Under the pieces are notes generated by a model that saw only the letters and a program-made list of their open reading frames with translations, ran no database searches and had not been told where the DNA came from. A stretch of 64,000 nucleotides of DNA. Source: Aquimixticola soesokkakensis (GTDB lineage Bacteria > Pseudomonadota > Alphaproteobacteria > Rhodobacterales > Rhodobacteraceae). The DNA lies in contig NZ_FWFS01000003.1 of NCBI RefSeq assembly GCF_900172375.1, positions 186,001 to 250,000 on the forward strand, given 5' to 3'. This document shows positions 18,944 to 28,450 of the stretch, piece by piece (positions within the stretch are counted from its first letter, which is position 1; every line of letters begins with the position of its first letter). A program made the position numbers and the translations under genes.

Positions 18944-19813
18944 TCAGGAACAGCCCAAGCTTTGGCGCGAAAAGGTCGCATCGCTTGCGGCTTGCGATCC
19001 GGCGTAGCGGCTCATCACTTCGCCCAGCATCACGCAGGCCTTGTCGGTTTGCCCCAAAGAGGCCAGCGTCGTGCCCACGCGCAACAGCGCATCGGGGGCC
19101 ATGTTGCCCTCGGGAGCGGTTGAATAGGCCTCAAGATAGGCCCGCGCCGCATCCGACGCCCGCCCCGTCGCCAGCAAGGCCTCGCCGCGATAATACATCG
19201 CCGCAGGGGTCAGCGGACCGCCGGGATAGGTTTCTGTAAATGTCGCAAAGGCGCTCAGCGCCCCCTCATATGCGCCACCGTCCAGCATGGATTTGGCGGC
19301 GTCGAAATCCGATTGTTCGTTGATGGCAAGCTGGGGCATGTCGCCCCCGCTCGGAGTCGCGGGCGCCACAGAGGTCGGGGTCGCGCTGGTGCCACTGCCC
19401 CCGCCCAGCGGGGCAAGGGGGGGCAGATTGCCGATGTCGCAGCCCGCCTCAAGTTCACAGATACGGAAATTGAGATCGTCGAGCTGGTTGGTCCCGTCCT
19501 CGACCACGCGGTTCACACGAAACTGCAATTCTTCCAGCTGGTTGGTGAGTTGCGTCAGACGCGCTTCGATCAGGTCGACTTTTTCCAACACGCCGGCCTG
19601 AGCAAAATTCGCGCTTTGCGTTGCGCCCGAACCGTTCATTTCCTGCCGCAACGCCACAATTTGCGCGGCCAGTGTCGAGGCCTCGGCGCGGATATCGGCC
19701 AAAGTGGCGCTGTCTTGCGCCTGCGCAGGCAGGCAGAGCGCCAGGGATGCGGCAAAAGCAGCGCCCGCAACGGCGCGCGGCAGGGTCAAAGCGGTCAGAA
19801 ACCGGAAGGTCAT
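18944..19813 (-). CDS. cpoB: cell division coordinator CpoB (YbgF)
   Basis: 289 residues, periplasmic. A signal peptide ends AQA (about 33), then a trimerising coiled coil (about 40-105, rich in Leu/Gln/Asn), a Gly/Thr/Pro-rich linker and a TPR domain (about 165-285). It links peptidoglycan synthesis to Tol-Pal driven outer-membrane constriction. The ATG at 19813 is chosen, with AAGGA 9 nt upstream. It is the last tol-pal gene before tilS. Confidence 0.92.
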   Translation of the reverse strand: MTFRFLTALTLPRAVAGAAFAASLALCLPAQAQDSATLADIRAEASTLAAQIVALRQEMNGSGATQSANFAQAGVLEKVDLIEARLTQLTNQLEELQFRVNRVVEDGTNQLDDLNFRICELEAGCDIGNLPPLAPLGGGSGTSATPTSVAPATPSGGDMPQLAINEQSDFDAAKSMLDGGAYEGALSAFATFTETYPGGPLTPAAMYYRGEALLATGRASDAARAYLEAYSTAPEGNMAPDALLRVGTTLASLGQTDKACVMLGEVMSRYAGSQAASDATFSRQSLGCS

Positions 19814-19879
19814 CGCAAAATCCTTTTTGTCGGCGCGCGCAACGCCTTTTGCGCGCGCCATTTTACGCGGTCAGCTAGA

Positions 19880-20413
19880 TCAGACGCCAGCGCCCGCCGC
19901 AAGAACGGTCACGGCGCGACGGTTTTGCGCGTAGCAGCTTTCTTCGGAACACACCGCCAGCGGACGCTCCTTACCATAGGTCACCGTGCGCAGACGCGAG
20001 GGCGCGATGCCTTGGGCGATCAGGAATTCCTGCACCGCAGCGGCGCGGCGCGCACCCAGCGCAAGGTTGTATTCGCGGGTGCCCTGCTCATCGGCGTGGC
20101 CTTCGATGATGGCCGTGTAGCCGGGGTTGTTCACCAGCCAGTTGGCCTGGCCCTGCAACACGGTGCGCGCGGTGTCCGAGAGGGTGGATTGGTCGACGAG
20201 GAACAGGATGCGATCCCCGACCTGCTGGTTGAAATAGGCCACCGAATGGGGGTCGTTCACGCCGCCCAGACCGTTCTGGTCAATGCCGGTGCTCATGCCG
20301 CCATTGAGGCCATCCGCGGCGCCGCCGGAGCCGTTTTTGAAGCGGTTGGGATTGGTACAGGCGCTTGCCGCGAGGGCTGCGACCAGAAGAATGGCAGTCG
20401 AAAGTTTTTTCAT
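19880..20413 (-). CDS. pal: peptidoglycan-associated lipoprotein Pal
   Basis: 177 residues. The lipoprotein signal ends LAASAC (Cys19). The OmpA-type peptidoglycan-binding domain covers about 70-175 and includes EGHADEQGTREYNLALGARR. It anchors the outer membrane to the wall and cycles with TolB. The ATG is at 20413, with GAGGA upstream. A hairpin (20438-20452) and the strong tolB-side hairpin (20492-20514) lie in its 107-nt leader. Confidence 0.96.
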   Translation of the reverse strand: MKKLSTAILLVAALAASACTNPNRFKNGSGGAADGLNGGMSTGIDQNGLGGVNDPHSVAYFNQQVGDRILFLVDQSTLSDTARTVLQGQANWLVNNPGYTAIIEGHADEQGTREYNLALGARRAAAVQEFLIAQGIAPSRLRTVTYGKERPLAVCSEESCYAQNRRAVTVLAAGAGV

Positions 20414-20437
20414 TTGGCTGTCCTCGCCGTTTATCGG

Positions 20438-20458
20438 GCCAGTGTGACTGGCGTTTTT
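20438..20458. other. hairpin in the pal leader
   Basis: GCCAG-TGTGA-CTGGC, followed on the plus strand by GTTTTT. Read on the minus (coding) strand it is a leader hairpin about 25 nt upstream of the pal start; read on the plus strand it would be a terminator for antisense transcription. Confidence 0.45.
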
Positions 20459-20491
20459 ATCGGCTCCGCACCCGCGCGGAGATGTGGCAAA

Positions 20492-20514
20492 GCCCCCGCC
20501 AATCGGGCGGGGGC
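20492..20514 (-). terminator. tolB-pal intergenic terminator-like hairpin
   Basis: A 9-bp perfect stem GCCCCCGCC/GGCGGGGGC with a 5-nt loop starts 6 nt after the tolB stop and is followed on the minus strand by TTTGCC. The T-tract is short, so it may stabilise or partly end the tolQRAB message while pal is made from read-through or its own promoter. Confidence 0.6.
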
Positions 20515-20520
20515 AAGACT

Positions 20521-21879
20521 CTATTGCAAAAGCGGCGACCAAGCGGGGTCTGACGCCGCGCCTTGCGTGGTCACGCGGCGCAGGTTGCGCCCGGAGATAT
20601 CGACCGAATACAGCGCCGCCTCGCCGCCCGCCCCCGCGCCTTCGCGGGTAAACATGATGACGCGCCCATTGGGGGACCAAGTCGGGCCTTCGTCAAGGAA
20701 AGAGGCCGTGAGCAGGCGTTCTTCGGAGCCATCCGTGCGCATCACGCCGATGTGGAAACGCCCGTTGGCCTGTTTGGTGAAGGCCACAAGATCGCCGCGC
20801 GGTGACCAGACGGGGGTGCCATAGCGCCCGTCGCCGAAGGAAATCCGCGTCGCCTCACCGCCATTTGCGGGCATGATATACAGCTGCTGGCTGCCCGAGC
20901 GGTCGCTTTCAAACACGATGCGCGACCCGTCGGGGGAAAACGACGGCGCGGTTTCAATCGAGGGCGTGTTGGTCAGCCGGGTCATCCCGCCCCCCATCAC
21001 CGGCATCGAATAGATATCCGTGTTGCCGCCTTGGGTCAGGGAAAACACCACCGTTGTGCCATCGGGCGAAAAGCGCGGCGCAAAGGTCATGCTTTCGGCA
21101 GGCACCGCCAGCGGCGTGCGCGACACGGTGGCGACATCCAAAAGCATGATCTGGGGGAAGCCCGTTTCATAGGAGGTGTAGAGCACACGATCCCCCGAGG
21201 GCGAAAAGCGCGGCGCAAGCACGATGGACTGATCGCCGGTGAGATATTGAACATTCTCGCCGTCATAATCCATCACCGCCAGACGTTTGAGGCGCGCGTC
21301 CTTGGGGCCGCTTTCGGCCACGAACACCACGCGGCTGTCGAAATACGCCCCCTCGCCGGTGATGCGCGAATAGACCACATCGGCCACTTTATGCGCGATG
21401 CGCCGCCAACTGGTGGTCGAGCCGCCAAATTGCAGACCCTCGCCCAAAGGCGCGTCCGAAAACACGTCAAACACGCGGAATTTCACGTTCAACCGCCCCG
21501 AGGCATCCTGCGTCACAGCGCCGGTCACCAGCCCTTGGGCGTTGATCGCTTTCCAGTCGGAATATTGCACGGGACTTGCGAAATTGGTGATCTGGCTCAC
21601 GAAAGCCGAGGGCGGGATTTCCCGAAACAAACCGGTCCCCACAAGGTCGGAGGCCACGACTTCGGAAATCATGCGCGCCATTTCGGCCGCTTGCGGAGTC
21701 TCTGCGATGAAATCAGGGATGGCCAGCGGCACCGGCTCGATCACCCCCTGGTCGATGGTGATGCGTAGCGGGCCGTTGGCCTCTTGCGCGAGGGCTGCGG
21801 GGGCATGGCCCAACACCGCAAGCGAAAGCCCAAGCAGCAGACCCGATGTCAGGCGGCTGGCAGCAGAAAACAGTGTCAT
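20521..21879 (-). CDS. tolB: Tol-Pal system beta-propeller protein TolB
   Basis: 452 residues, periplasmic. The signal peptide ends ALA near residue 32. The N-terminal domain (about 38-165) is followed by a six-bladed propeller with repeated SPDG/SPNG turns ([27 protein letters not shown]). The ATG at 21879 overlaps the tolA stop by 4 nt and has GAGG upstream. TolB shuttles between Pal and the TolA complex. Confidence 0.96.
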   Translation of the reverse strand: MTLFSAASRLTSGLLLGLSLAVLGHAPAALAQEANGPLRITIDQGVIEPVPLAIPDFIAETPQAAEMARMISEVVASDLVGTGLFREIPPSAFVSQITNFASPVQYSDWKAINAQGLVTGAVTQDASGRLNVKFRVFDVFSDAPLGEGLQFGGSTTSWRRIAHKVADVVYSRITGEGAYFDSRVVFVAESGPKDARLKRLAVMDYDGENVQYLTGDQSIVLAPRFSPSGDRVLYTSYETGFPQIMLLDVATVSRTPLAVPAESMTFAPRFSPDGTTVVFSLTQGGNTDIYSMPVMGGGMTRLTNTPSIETAPSFSPDGSRIVFESDRSGSQQLYIMPANGGEATRISFGDGRYGTPVWSPRGDLVAFTKQANGRFHIGVMRTDGSEERLLTASFLDEGPTWSPNGRVIMFTREGAGAGGEAALYSVDISGRNLRRVTTQGAASDPAWSPLLQ

Positions 21880-23069
21880 TTGTACCTCATCTGTTCGGGA
21901 TCGAACGTCATCTCGATTGTGCGCCATTGGTCGTATTTTTCGACCGGCAAATTAAATCCATTCGCACCACAGCGGATAATCGCCCGCCGCGCGACCTCAA
22001 AGCCTGCTTGCGCGGCGGCATTGTCACCGCCCTGCTGTCCGATCAGGCGGATCGACCCTGCGTCTGGCTTGCCATCTTGTGACATCTTCACCTCGACGGT
22101 GATCACGGTGCGCATGGCTTCCGACGACATTGCGCCGACGTTCCAGCACTGCGCCACGGCAACCCGCAGCGCATCGCGCTCGCCGCTGGTCATTGGCGGA
22201 CCGGTGCGGGTCGTGGGGGCGGCTGCGGTTTCACCCTGCGCTGCGGCGATGGCCGCAAACACATCATCGGCCACGGAATCGGGTTCCGCCGCGGGTGCGG
22301 GCGTTGCCGGTGCGGGCGTTGCCGGTGTCTGGGGCGCGGGTTCGTCGGGCGTGGCGGCGGCTTGCGCGGCAGCCTCTGCCGCCTCTTTCGCGGCCTGAGC
22401 GGCGCGCGCGATCGAGGGCGGGCGCGATTGCGGGCGTGGCGACGAAGCCATGCCGTTGGGCGTTTCGGCCTCGGTCACGATTTCGGTCGTGGCCTCTTCG
22501 GGGGCTGCGGCCGCTTGTTCGGGTTTGACCGTTTCGACGGGCGCTTGCGCGTCGGGGGCCACTTCGGCCTGTGCGGTGTCGGCGATCTCGGGCGTCGGTT
22601 CGGGGTTGATCACCGCTTCGGGCGCAACGCGGTTCACGGGGCGCGGCGTCGGCTCGCGGTTCGGAATCGCGGGGGCATTCGCGCCCTGTTCCTCAAACGA
22701 CGGCTCGGCAGGGCTTTCGGGGATCGCGGGATCGACGGGCGTGGGCAGCGCCTGGGGCACCGCAGGCACGGTTTCGGCCTCGGGCGCGGGGGTCGGTTCG
22801 GGCACGGGAACGGGGGTTGGCGCGGGCGCATCGGGCGTCGGCGTCTGGGGCGTTGGATCGCTGGCGGGGGGCTGGGGCGCGGGGGGTGTGGTGGTCACCT
22901 CGGGGGCCTCGCGCGGGGCCGTGAGCGCCGCAAATTCCGCGCCGGAGATGAGCGAGACTTCCTGACTGGGCATCGCAATATCATTCGGGCGCACGAAAAT
23001 CCCCCCGAGCAAAGCCCAGAGGATCAACCCGCCATGGGCTGCGCCGGAAATATACTGGCCTGTGTTCAC
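21876..23069 (-). CDS. tolA: Tol-Pal energy transducer TolA
   Basis: 397 residues. One N-terminal membrane segment (about 8-27, [14 protein letters not shown]) precedes a long Pro/Ala/Glu-rich region (about 50-270) in place of the long helical stalk of enterics, then a C-terminal TonB-like domain (about 290-397, [20 protein letters not shown]). It spans the periplasm and moves Pal/TolB using the proton-motive force from TolQR. The GTG start lies 18 nt after the tolR stop. Confidence 0.93.
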   Translation of the reverse strand: MNTGQYISGAAHGGLILWALLGGIFVRPNDIAMPSQEVSLISGAEFAALTAPREAPEVTTTPPAPQPPASDPTPQTPTPDAPAPTPVPVPEPTPAPEAETVPAVPQALPTPVDPAIPESPAEPSFEEQGANAPAIPNREPTPRPVNRVAPEAVINPEPTPEIADTAQAEVAPDAQAPVETVKPEQAAAAPEEATTEIVTEAETPNGMASSPRPQSRPPSIARAAQAAKEAAEAAAQAAATPDEPAPQTPATPAPATPAPAAEPDSVADDVFAAIAAAQGETAAAPTTRTGPPMTSGERDALRVAVAQCWNVGAMSSEAMRTVITVEVKMSQDGKPDAGSIRLIGQQGGDNAAAQAGFEVARRAIIRCGANGFNLPVEKYDQWRTIEMTFDPEQMRYK

Positions 23070-23087
23070 TCGACCCTCGACGTTTCG

Positions 23088-23576
23088 TCAGTTGCTCGAA
23101 CCGGTGGTGCCGTTCATCGCCGGCCCGCCTGTATCAGTCACCAGACCGATGTTGCGAAACCCGCCCGCATTCAGCGCGCCCATGACCTGCACAACGCGCT
23201 CGTAGGGAATGGCGCCATCCGCGCGCAGGAACACCTTGTCATCCGTGCGCTCCGCGGCAATCGCGGTGAGTTTGCTCACCAGATCGGTCTCGTCTTCCTC
23301 GTTGGACATCAAAAGCGTACGCCCGTCCGCCGTCAGCGTGATGGTCAGCGGTTCTTCCTGCTCCTGCGGCAGGGCGGTCGCGGCGGTCTTGGGCAGTTCC
23401 ACCGGCACACCGACCGTCAACATCGGCGCGGCCACCATGAAGATGATCAACAGCACCAGCATCACGTCCACAAAGGGCGTGACGTTGATTTCCGACATCG
23501 CCGCAGAACGTCCGCGCGAACGGCGTCCGCCCCTGCGCCCGCCGCCTGCGCCCTTTTTCATCACGCCTCCGCCCAT
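23088..23576 (-). CDS. tolR: Tol-Pal system protein TolR
   Basis: 162 residues. A Gly/Arg-rich N-terminus is followed by INVTPFVDVMLVLLIIFMV with the membrane Asp used in proton flow, then the periplasmic ExbD/TolR domain. ATG at 23576, 3 nt after the tolQ stop; an internal ATG five codons on is an alternative start. The basic N-tail of about 25 residues is longer than in E. coli. Confidence 0.95.
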   Translation of the reverse strand: MGGGVMKKGAGGGRRGGRRSRGRSAAMSEINVTPFVDVMLVLLIIFMVAAPMLTVGVPVELPKTAATALPQEQEEPLTITLTADGRTLLMSNEEDETDLVSKLTAIAAERTDDKVFLRADGAIPYERVVQVMGALNAGGFRNIGLVTDTGGPAMNGTTGSSN

Positions 23577-23579
23577 GGC

Positions 23580-24275
23580 TCAGGCGTCCAATTCGCGCGA
23601 CAGGATGGTGGAAAATTCATCCGCAAAGCTTTCGTAGCCCCCGAGGATGTGATCGGCGTCCGCCTGCAGCTTGTTGTAAAACACCACCGCCGGAATAGCG
23701 GCAAGCAGGCCCAGAGCCGTCGCCAGCAGGGCCTCGGCGATGCCGGGGGCCACAACGGCCAGGTTGGTCGATTGCGCCATGGCGATGTCTTCAAAAGCGG
23801 TCTTGATGCCCCAAACCGTGCCGAACAGCCCCACGAACGGCCCCACGGACCCCGTTGTCGCCAGAATGGAAAGCTGGCTGTTGAGGCTTTCGGCCTCCTT
23901 GGCGATCGCCACATCCATCGAGCGGTCAATCCGGCTTTGGGCATTGGCCAGAAAACGGCCATCGGCACGGTGCGAACGGCGCCATTCGGTCATGCCGGCG
24001 AAAAACACGCGCTCGGCGCCGGTTTGCGGGCTGTTGCCGATCTGCTCGTAAAGCTCGTCCAGCGGCTCCCCCGACCAGAAGGCTTCGTCAAAGCGTGCGC
24101 TATCGGCGCGGGTTTTGCGAAACTGGATGTGTTTCTGGACGATGATCGACCACGACCAGAAAGACGCCGCGATCAGCATCAGCATCACGAGTTTGACCAC
24201 AAAGGTCGCCCGCAAGAACAAAGCGATCAGCGAGAAATCGAGTTCCTGCGCCATCGCCAGTGTTTGAGTATCCAT
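23580..24275 (-). CDS. tolQ: Tol-Pal proton channel protein TolQ
   Basis: 231 residues, MotA/TolQ/ExbB family. Membrane segments are at about 13-35, 130-155 and 165-195, with the conserved GTVWGIKTAF and GIAEALLATALGLLAAIPAVV stretches. The ATG at 24275 gives a family-like N-terminus (MDTQTLAMAQELDFS); a frame extended by 11 residues lacks support. First gene of the tol block; the 131-nt gap to ybgC may hold its promoter, but no clear boxes were found. Confidence 0.96.
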   Translation of the reverse strand: MDTQTLAMAQELDFSLIALFLRATFVVKLVMLMLIAASFWSWSIIVQKHIQFRKTRADSARFDEAFWSGEPLDELYEQIGNSPQTGAERVFFAGMTEWRRSHRADGRFLANAQSRIDRSMDVAIAKEAESLNSQLSILATTGSVGPFVGLFGTVWGIKTAFEDIAMAQSTNLAVVAPGIAEALLATALGLLAAIPAVVFYNKLQADADHILGGYESFADEFSTILSRELDA

Positions 24276-24406
24276 AAACCGCTCTTTCCGCCAGTCGGGC
24301 CGCGTCACTGCACGGCTCTCGTTACCAGTTGAAATAGCTTATTCGCAGGGGCTCTGCCATAACTCTTGTGTGAGTTGGCGAAACAATCGCGCGCAAATCG
24401 CGCCCT

Positions 24407-24805
24407 TCAGTGCAGATTTCGGCGAATTGTTGCCGGAAGGCGCACAGGCTGGCCCGCAGCGCCAATGGCAACCAGCGTTACAAGGGCCGAAAACAGAACT
24501 TCCCCCGCCCGCTTGACCTCCTGTTTCAAGACGATCCGCGCGCCCGAAAGACTGTCGAGCGTCGTTTCCACCAGCAAATCATCATCGAAATGCGCAGGGC
24601 TGAGGTAGTCGGCCTCGACACGGCGCACCGCAAAGACCACACCGTCTTCGGCCTTGAGCGCCCGCTGGTCAACGCCCAGATCGCGCACCCATTCGGTCCG
24701 GGCCCGTTCGATAAATTTGAAATAATTCGCGTAGTAGACGATGCCCGCAAGGTCGGTGTCCTCGTAGTAGACATGGCAGGCGAAATGATGCGCTTGGGTC
24801 GCCAT
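24407..24805 (-). CDS. ybgC: tol-pal-associated acyl-CoA thioesterase YbgC
   Basis: 132 residues, single hot-dog domain. YYEDTDLAGIVYYANYFKF contains the catalytic Asp18 of the 4-hydroxybenzoyl-CoA thioesterase/YbgC family. It is a cytoplasmic acyl-CoA thioesterase that in proteobacteria accompanies tol-pal. The gene begins 6 nt after the stop of the upstream unknown gene. Confidence 0.95.
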   Translation of the reverse strand: MATQAHHFACHVYYEDTDLAGIVYYANYFKFIERARTEWVRDLGVDQRALKAEDGVVFAVRRVEADYLSPAHFDDDLLVETTLDSLSGARIVLKQEVKRAGEVLFSALVTLVAIGAAGQPVRLPATIRRNLH

Positions 24806-24811
24806 GCTCGG

Positions 24812-25444
24812 TCACTCCGCCGTGGCGCGGGCAAAGACCCGCAGCGCATGGGAGGGGTCGCGCGCCGCCACCGGCAGCACCCGATCATAGGCCGCGCGCA
24901 GCACATTGGCGACATCGGCCCGAACAATGGGGCCATCGGGTGTCGCGCCAAGCGGGCTGTCCTGGGTAAAGGCGGTATCGGACCACAGCAGCATGGCCTG
25001 AACCGCCTGCGTCAGCGCGATCACATCCGCAGGAACCGTGTCCATCGCCCCGCCCATGCGCACAAAGGTAAAGCAGGCCTTGATCCCGCCCGCCTCATCG
25101 AAGCGAAACGCGCGGTATTGATGGGCATCGCGCGCCAAAAGCTGCGCGACGCGGGAGTCCAGATCGGGGATCAACTCACCCAGTTTGGGCACCTCGAGTA
25201 ACTCGTTCCAGTCACTGAGAAAAAACACCATGAGGTTGACGCCCAATTCGGGATCGGTTTCGGCCATCTCATGCCCTGCGATCACCACGCAATTCTCGAT
25301 TGCGCCCTTGACGACTTGCAAAGTGTCTTCCTCGACGCCGAACACCACCGGCGCGATGGGACGGTTCCAGCGCGCAAATACATAGTCGCCATTGGCGCGG
25401 GTAAAGAAGCCTTCGATGTCTTCGGGGGTCAGCGCTTGGGTCAT
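24812..25444 (-). CDS. conserved-looking protein of unknown function between ruvB and ybgC
   Basis: 210 residues, no signal peptide or membrane segment, acidic, with few Lys. It contains an EDIEGFF start, a mixed alpha/beta pattern, and the segment AHQYRAFRFDEAGGIKACFTF. I recognise no catalytic motif. The ATG at 25444 (MTQALTPEDIEGFF) is preferred over a start 16 codons upstream. It is only 6 nt from ybgC and 60 nt from ruvB, so it probably shares their transcript and may be cytoplasmic. Confidence 0.8.
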   Translation of the reverse strand: MTQALTPEDIEGFFTRANGDYVFARWNRPIAPVVFGVEEDTLQVVKGAIENCVVIAGHEMAETDPELGVNLMVFFLSDWNELLEVPKLGELIPDLDSRVAQLLARDAHQYRAFRFDEAGGIKACFTFVRMGGAMDTVPADVIALTQAVQAMLLWSDTAFTQDSPLGATPDGPIVRADVANVLRAAYDRVLPVAARDPSHALRVFARATAE

Positions 25445-25504
25445 GGGGCCTCCGTCAATTGCTGCGCTCTTTTTGGGCCCAAGGGCGCGCAAATGTCCAG
25501 CCGC

Positions 25505-26530
25505 TTAGCCGAACATATCGCTTTGATCGGGCGCGCGCGGCGGCTCAAGCCCCATGTGCCGCCAGCTTTTTTGCGTCAGCATCCGGCCGCGCGGCGTGCG
25601 TTGCAGCAATCCCTGCTGTAGCAAAAACGGCTCGATCACTTCCTCGATGGCATCGCGGCTTTCCGACAGTGCCGCCGAACAGGTTTCCACGCCGACAGGC
25701 CCGCCGCCGAAGTTTTCCGCGATCATGCCAAGGTAGCGGCGATCCGCGCCGTCCAGCCCCAGATGATCGACCCCCAACCGCGTCAGCGCATTGTCCGCAA
25801 TGGCCTTGGTGATCGTCCCGTTGCCCTCGACCAGCGCGAAATCCACAACGCGCCGCAACAGCCGACCGGCGATGCGCGGCGTGCCACGCGACCGCTTTGC
25901 GATTTCATAGGCCCCCGCATCCTCGGTGGGAATGTTGAGAAGCCGCGCGCCGCGCGTGACGATCTGGTGCAGCTCCTCGACGGTGTAGAATTGCAACCGC
26001 GTGGGAATGCCGAAACGGTCGCGCAGCGGCGTCGTCAAAAGCCCCAGCCGCGTTGTCGCCCCCACCAGCGTAAAGGGCGCAAGTTCGATACGTACCGTGC
26101 GCGCGGCGGGCCCCTCCCCGATTACCAGATCGAGTTCGAAGTCCTCCATCGCCGGATAGAGCACCTCCTCGACCACAGGATTCATCCGGTGGATTTCGTC
26201 AATGAACAGCACATCGCGCGGCTCGAGATTGGTCAGAATCGCCGCCAGATCACCGGCCTTGGCCAGCACCGGCCCGGAGGTCATTTTGAAATTGACGCCC
26301 AGCTCACGCGCCATGATTTGCGCCAAGGTGGTCTTGCCCAGACCCGGCGGACCGTGAAACAGCGCGTGATCCATCGCCTCGCCGCGCATCTTGGCGCTCT
26401 CGATAAAGACGCGCAGGTTAGCGCGGGCCTCGTGCTGGCCGATGAATTCATCCAACCCCTGCGGGCGCAAGGCGCGGTCGGCATCCTCGGGGCGGCGTTC
26501 GGGGCGCAGGGTGGGGTCGGGTGTTTCCAC
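25505..26530 (-). CDS. ruvB: Holliday junction helicase motor RuvB
   Basis: 341 residues. AAA+ motor for branch migration with RuvA. Walker [12 protein letters not shown] (about 58-68), Walker [11 protein letters not shown], sensor GATTRLGLL, and a C-terminal winged helix ([17 protein letters not shown]). GTG start with AAGGATAA upstream, 3 nt after the ruvA stop. Confidence 0.97.
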   Translation of the reverse strand: METPDPTLRPERRPEDADRALRPQGLDEFIGQHEARANLRVFIESAKMRGEAMDHALFHGPPGLGKTTLAQIMARELGVNFKMTSGPVLAKAGDLAAILTNLEPRDVLFIDEIHRMNPVVEEVLYPAMEDFELDLVIGEGPAARTVRIELAPFTLVGATTRLGLLTTPLRDRFGIPTRLQFYTVEELHQIVTRGARLLNIPTEDAGAYEIAKRSRGTPRIAGRLLRRVVDFALVEGNGTITKAIADNALTRLGVDHLGLDGADRRYLGMIAENFGGGPVGVETCSAALSESRDAIEEVIEPFLLQQGLLQRTPRGRMLTQKSWRHMGLEPPRAPDQSDMFG

Positions 26531-26533
26531 GGG

Positions 26534-27229
26534 TTATCCTTTTGGCGCCAGCAGCTTGAGCGCCGCACGGATCAGGGTCGACGTATCGGCATCGGGCGCG
26601 TCACTGGCCGATTGCGCCACCGCGCCCACGGCTTCGGAGGGCGAATAGCCGAGATTTTGCAAGGCCGACAGGGCTTCGGCCTCTGCGGAGGCATTGGCTT
26701 TGGGCGCGGCTTTGGGCGCGGCTTTGGGCGCGCTGCGCTTGGCCGCGGGGGCCGCCGCCTCGATCACCGCGTCATCGTCGCCCGCCTGCGCCAGCGCCTC
26801 ACCAAGGCTCGCGCCCATCGCCATCACCACAGGGGCCTTGTCCTTGAGTTCCATCACCACGCGCTGCGCGATTTTCGGCCCCACGCCAGGCGCGGCTTTG
26901 ACTGCGTTCCAATCGCCAAGCGCAATGGCGCGTCCCGTGGCCTCCGGCCCCAAAGTGCCTAAAATCGCCATGGCCGCCTTTGCGCCGATGCCCTGGACAG
27001 AAATAAGCAAGCGGTACCATTCCTTTTCCAAAAGCGTTGCAAAGCCAAACAGTTGCAAGTTGTCTTCGCGCACCAAAAGATCGGTGTAAAGCGCCACCAC
27101 CTCGCCGCGCGCGGGCAGCATCCGTAGGGTGCGATCCGAGCAGTACACGATGTAGCCCACGCCGCGCACATCGATGAGCACGTGATCCTGGCCGCGAAAA
27201 TCCAGCGTTCCGGTCAGTTTGCCAATCAT
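26534..27229 (-). CDS. ruvA: Holliday junction binding protein RuvA
   Basis: 231 residues. OB-fold (about 1-62), paired helix-hairpin-helix motifs (about 70-130, [11 protein letters not shown] and [11 protein letters not shown]), an Ala/Lys/Pro linker with [11 protein letters not shown] (about 168-180), and the C-terminal RuvB-contact domain. It is longer than E. coli RuvA (203) because of the linker. It overlaps the ruvC stop by 4 nt. Confidence 0.95.
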   Translation of the reverse strand: MIGKLTGTLDFRGQDHVLIDVRGVGYIVYCSDRTLRMLPARGEVVALYTDLLVREDNLQLFGFATLLEKEWYRLLISVQGIGAKAAMAILGTLGPEATGRAIALGDWNAVKAAPGVGPKIAQRVVMELKDKAPVVMAMGASLGEALAQAGDDDAVIEAAAPAAKRSAPKAAPKAAPKANASAEAEALSALQNLGYSPSEAVGAVAQSASDAPDADTSTLIRAALKLLAPKG

Positions 27230-27756
27230 CTCGTACTCCCAGCAGCGCGCGCATCGGCCTTGGCCAGCGCAGCCGTCAATCTATTCGAGCTTTGCGCATG
27301 ATGCGAATGGCAAATGGCGATGGCAAGCGCGTCCACCGCATCCGGCCCGTTCAGGGTCACATTCGGGAGTTGCAGCTTGATCATATGTTCGACCTGTTGC
27401 TTGGCGGCATGGCCCACGCCCACAACGGCCTTTTTCACCGCATTGGGCGCATATTCACCAATCGGCAAGCCCGCCTGCGCGGGCACAAGCAGCGCCACCG
27501 CGCGCGCCTGACCCAGTTTGAGCGTGGCGACCGCGTCTTTGTTGACAAAAGTCTGCTCGACGGCCGCGCAATCGGGCGCAAAGCGGTGCAACACATCGCT
27601 GAGCTGGTCAAACAAGGACAGCAAACGCTGCGCAAGATCCTGCGTTGCATCGGAATGGCAAATGCCGTTTGCCACATGGCTGATGCGCGGTCCTGTCACA
27701 TCGATGATGCCCCAGCCCATATTGCGCAAGCCCGGGTCGATCCCCAAAACACGCAT
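27226..27756 (-). CDS. ruvC: Holliday junction resolvase RuvC
   Basis: 176 residues. RNase H-fold endonuclease. Acidic catalytic residues are visible: Asp7 in GIDPGL, Glu67 in AAVEQTF, and the Asp pair in PDAVDALA (about 139-143). First gene of ruvCAB. No clear SOS box (GTTC-N7-GTTC type) was seen in its upstream 100 nt. Confidence 0.96.
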   Translation of the reverse strand: MRVLGIDPGLRNMGWGIIDVTGPRISHVANGICHSDATQDLAQRLLSLFDQLSDVLHRFAPDCAAVEQTFVNKDAVATLKLGQARAVALLVPAQAGLPIGEYAPNAVKKAVVGVGHAAKQQVEHMIKLQLPNVTLNGPDAVDALAIAICHSHHAQSSNRLTAALAKADARAAGSTR

Positions 27757-27881
27757 GTTCTACCTGCTCGTTTATTCTCGTTAAGATTTGAGTAGCACGA
27801 AAAGAGAACATCCGCCAAGAGGCGATACGCCGACAGAGTACAAGAGGCGATCCGCGCGCGCCCCTCCCCCGAAAACAGGAA

Positions 27882-27909
27882 ACCCGCGCCGGAGGGAACA
27901 GGCGCGGGT
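27882..27909 (-). terminator. terminator after the 115-residue membrane protein gene
   Basis: ACCCGCGCC (27882-27890) and GGCGCGGGT (27901-27909) form a perfect 9-bp stem. Read on the minus strand it is followed by TTCCTGTTTTC. It lies about 65 nt beyond the stop of the upstream minus-strand gene and before ruvC. Confidence 0.6.
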
Positions 27910-27973
27910 CGTATCCGTAGCGCAATGCGCGCAATTGGGGAAAAAGCGCATTGCTCGGAAAGATTTGAAAGCC

Positions 27974-28321
27974 CTAGAGGACGTATAGGTTCAGCTGCGC
28001 GGCCATCCACACGGTGAATGTATCGGCCGTCATCGCCCATGCGCCCGCCTTTTCGGCCATGGAACCGTCCGCGAGCGCTGCAACATGTTCGTTATAAGCG
28101 GCAGGACCGATGTCGGCGTAGACGAAAGCCTTGAACGCCATCACCATAGCGAGGATCACAAACAGCATCCGGTAGGGAAACCGGATGCCCTGACGCACCG
28201 GGCGGGCTTCGACGATGCCGTTCTTTTTGACCTCAAGCGCATAGCCGCGTGCGAGACGTTTCTTGCGCTTTTCGATCTTGTGGATCCGGCTGTAAAATTC
28301 TCTGCTATTGGCGTAGGCCAT
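27974..28321 (-). CDS. unknown single-pass membrane protein
   Basis: 115 residues. The very basic N-terminus (about 1-50, with IEKRKKRLARGYALEVKK) suggests a cytoplasmic anchor or nucleic-acid/lipid contact. One membrane segment lies at about 50-70 (MLFVILAMVMAFKAFVY), and a mostly uncharged C-terminus follows (about 75-115). No family recognised. It stands between ruvC and prmA with its own terminator-like hairpin. Confidence 0.7.
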   Translation of the reverse strand: MAYANSREFYSRIHKIEKRKKRLARGYALEVKKNGIVEARPVRQGIRFPYRMLFVILAMVMAFKAFVYADIGPAAYNEHVAALADGSMAEKAGAWAMTADTFTVWMAAQLNLYVL

Positions 28322-28450
28322 TGCGGAAACTCACTGGTTATCGGCCCCCACCGACAATGACCAATTTACGGCGAAATGTGGCGAGAATGAGGCAGAATGA
28401 CCCAAAAGGGGCAATTCCAAGAAATTTCGCCACATTTCGACTATTTCAAA

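Noticed and set aside
27757-27860. SOS box upstream of ruvC
   Set aside because: GTTC-N7-GTTC or GAAC-N7-GAAC spacing was not found; only partial half-sites and a short AACGAG repeat exist.
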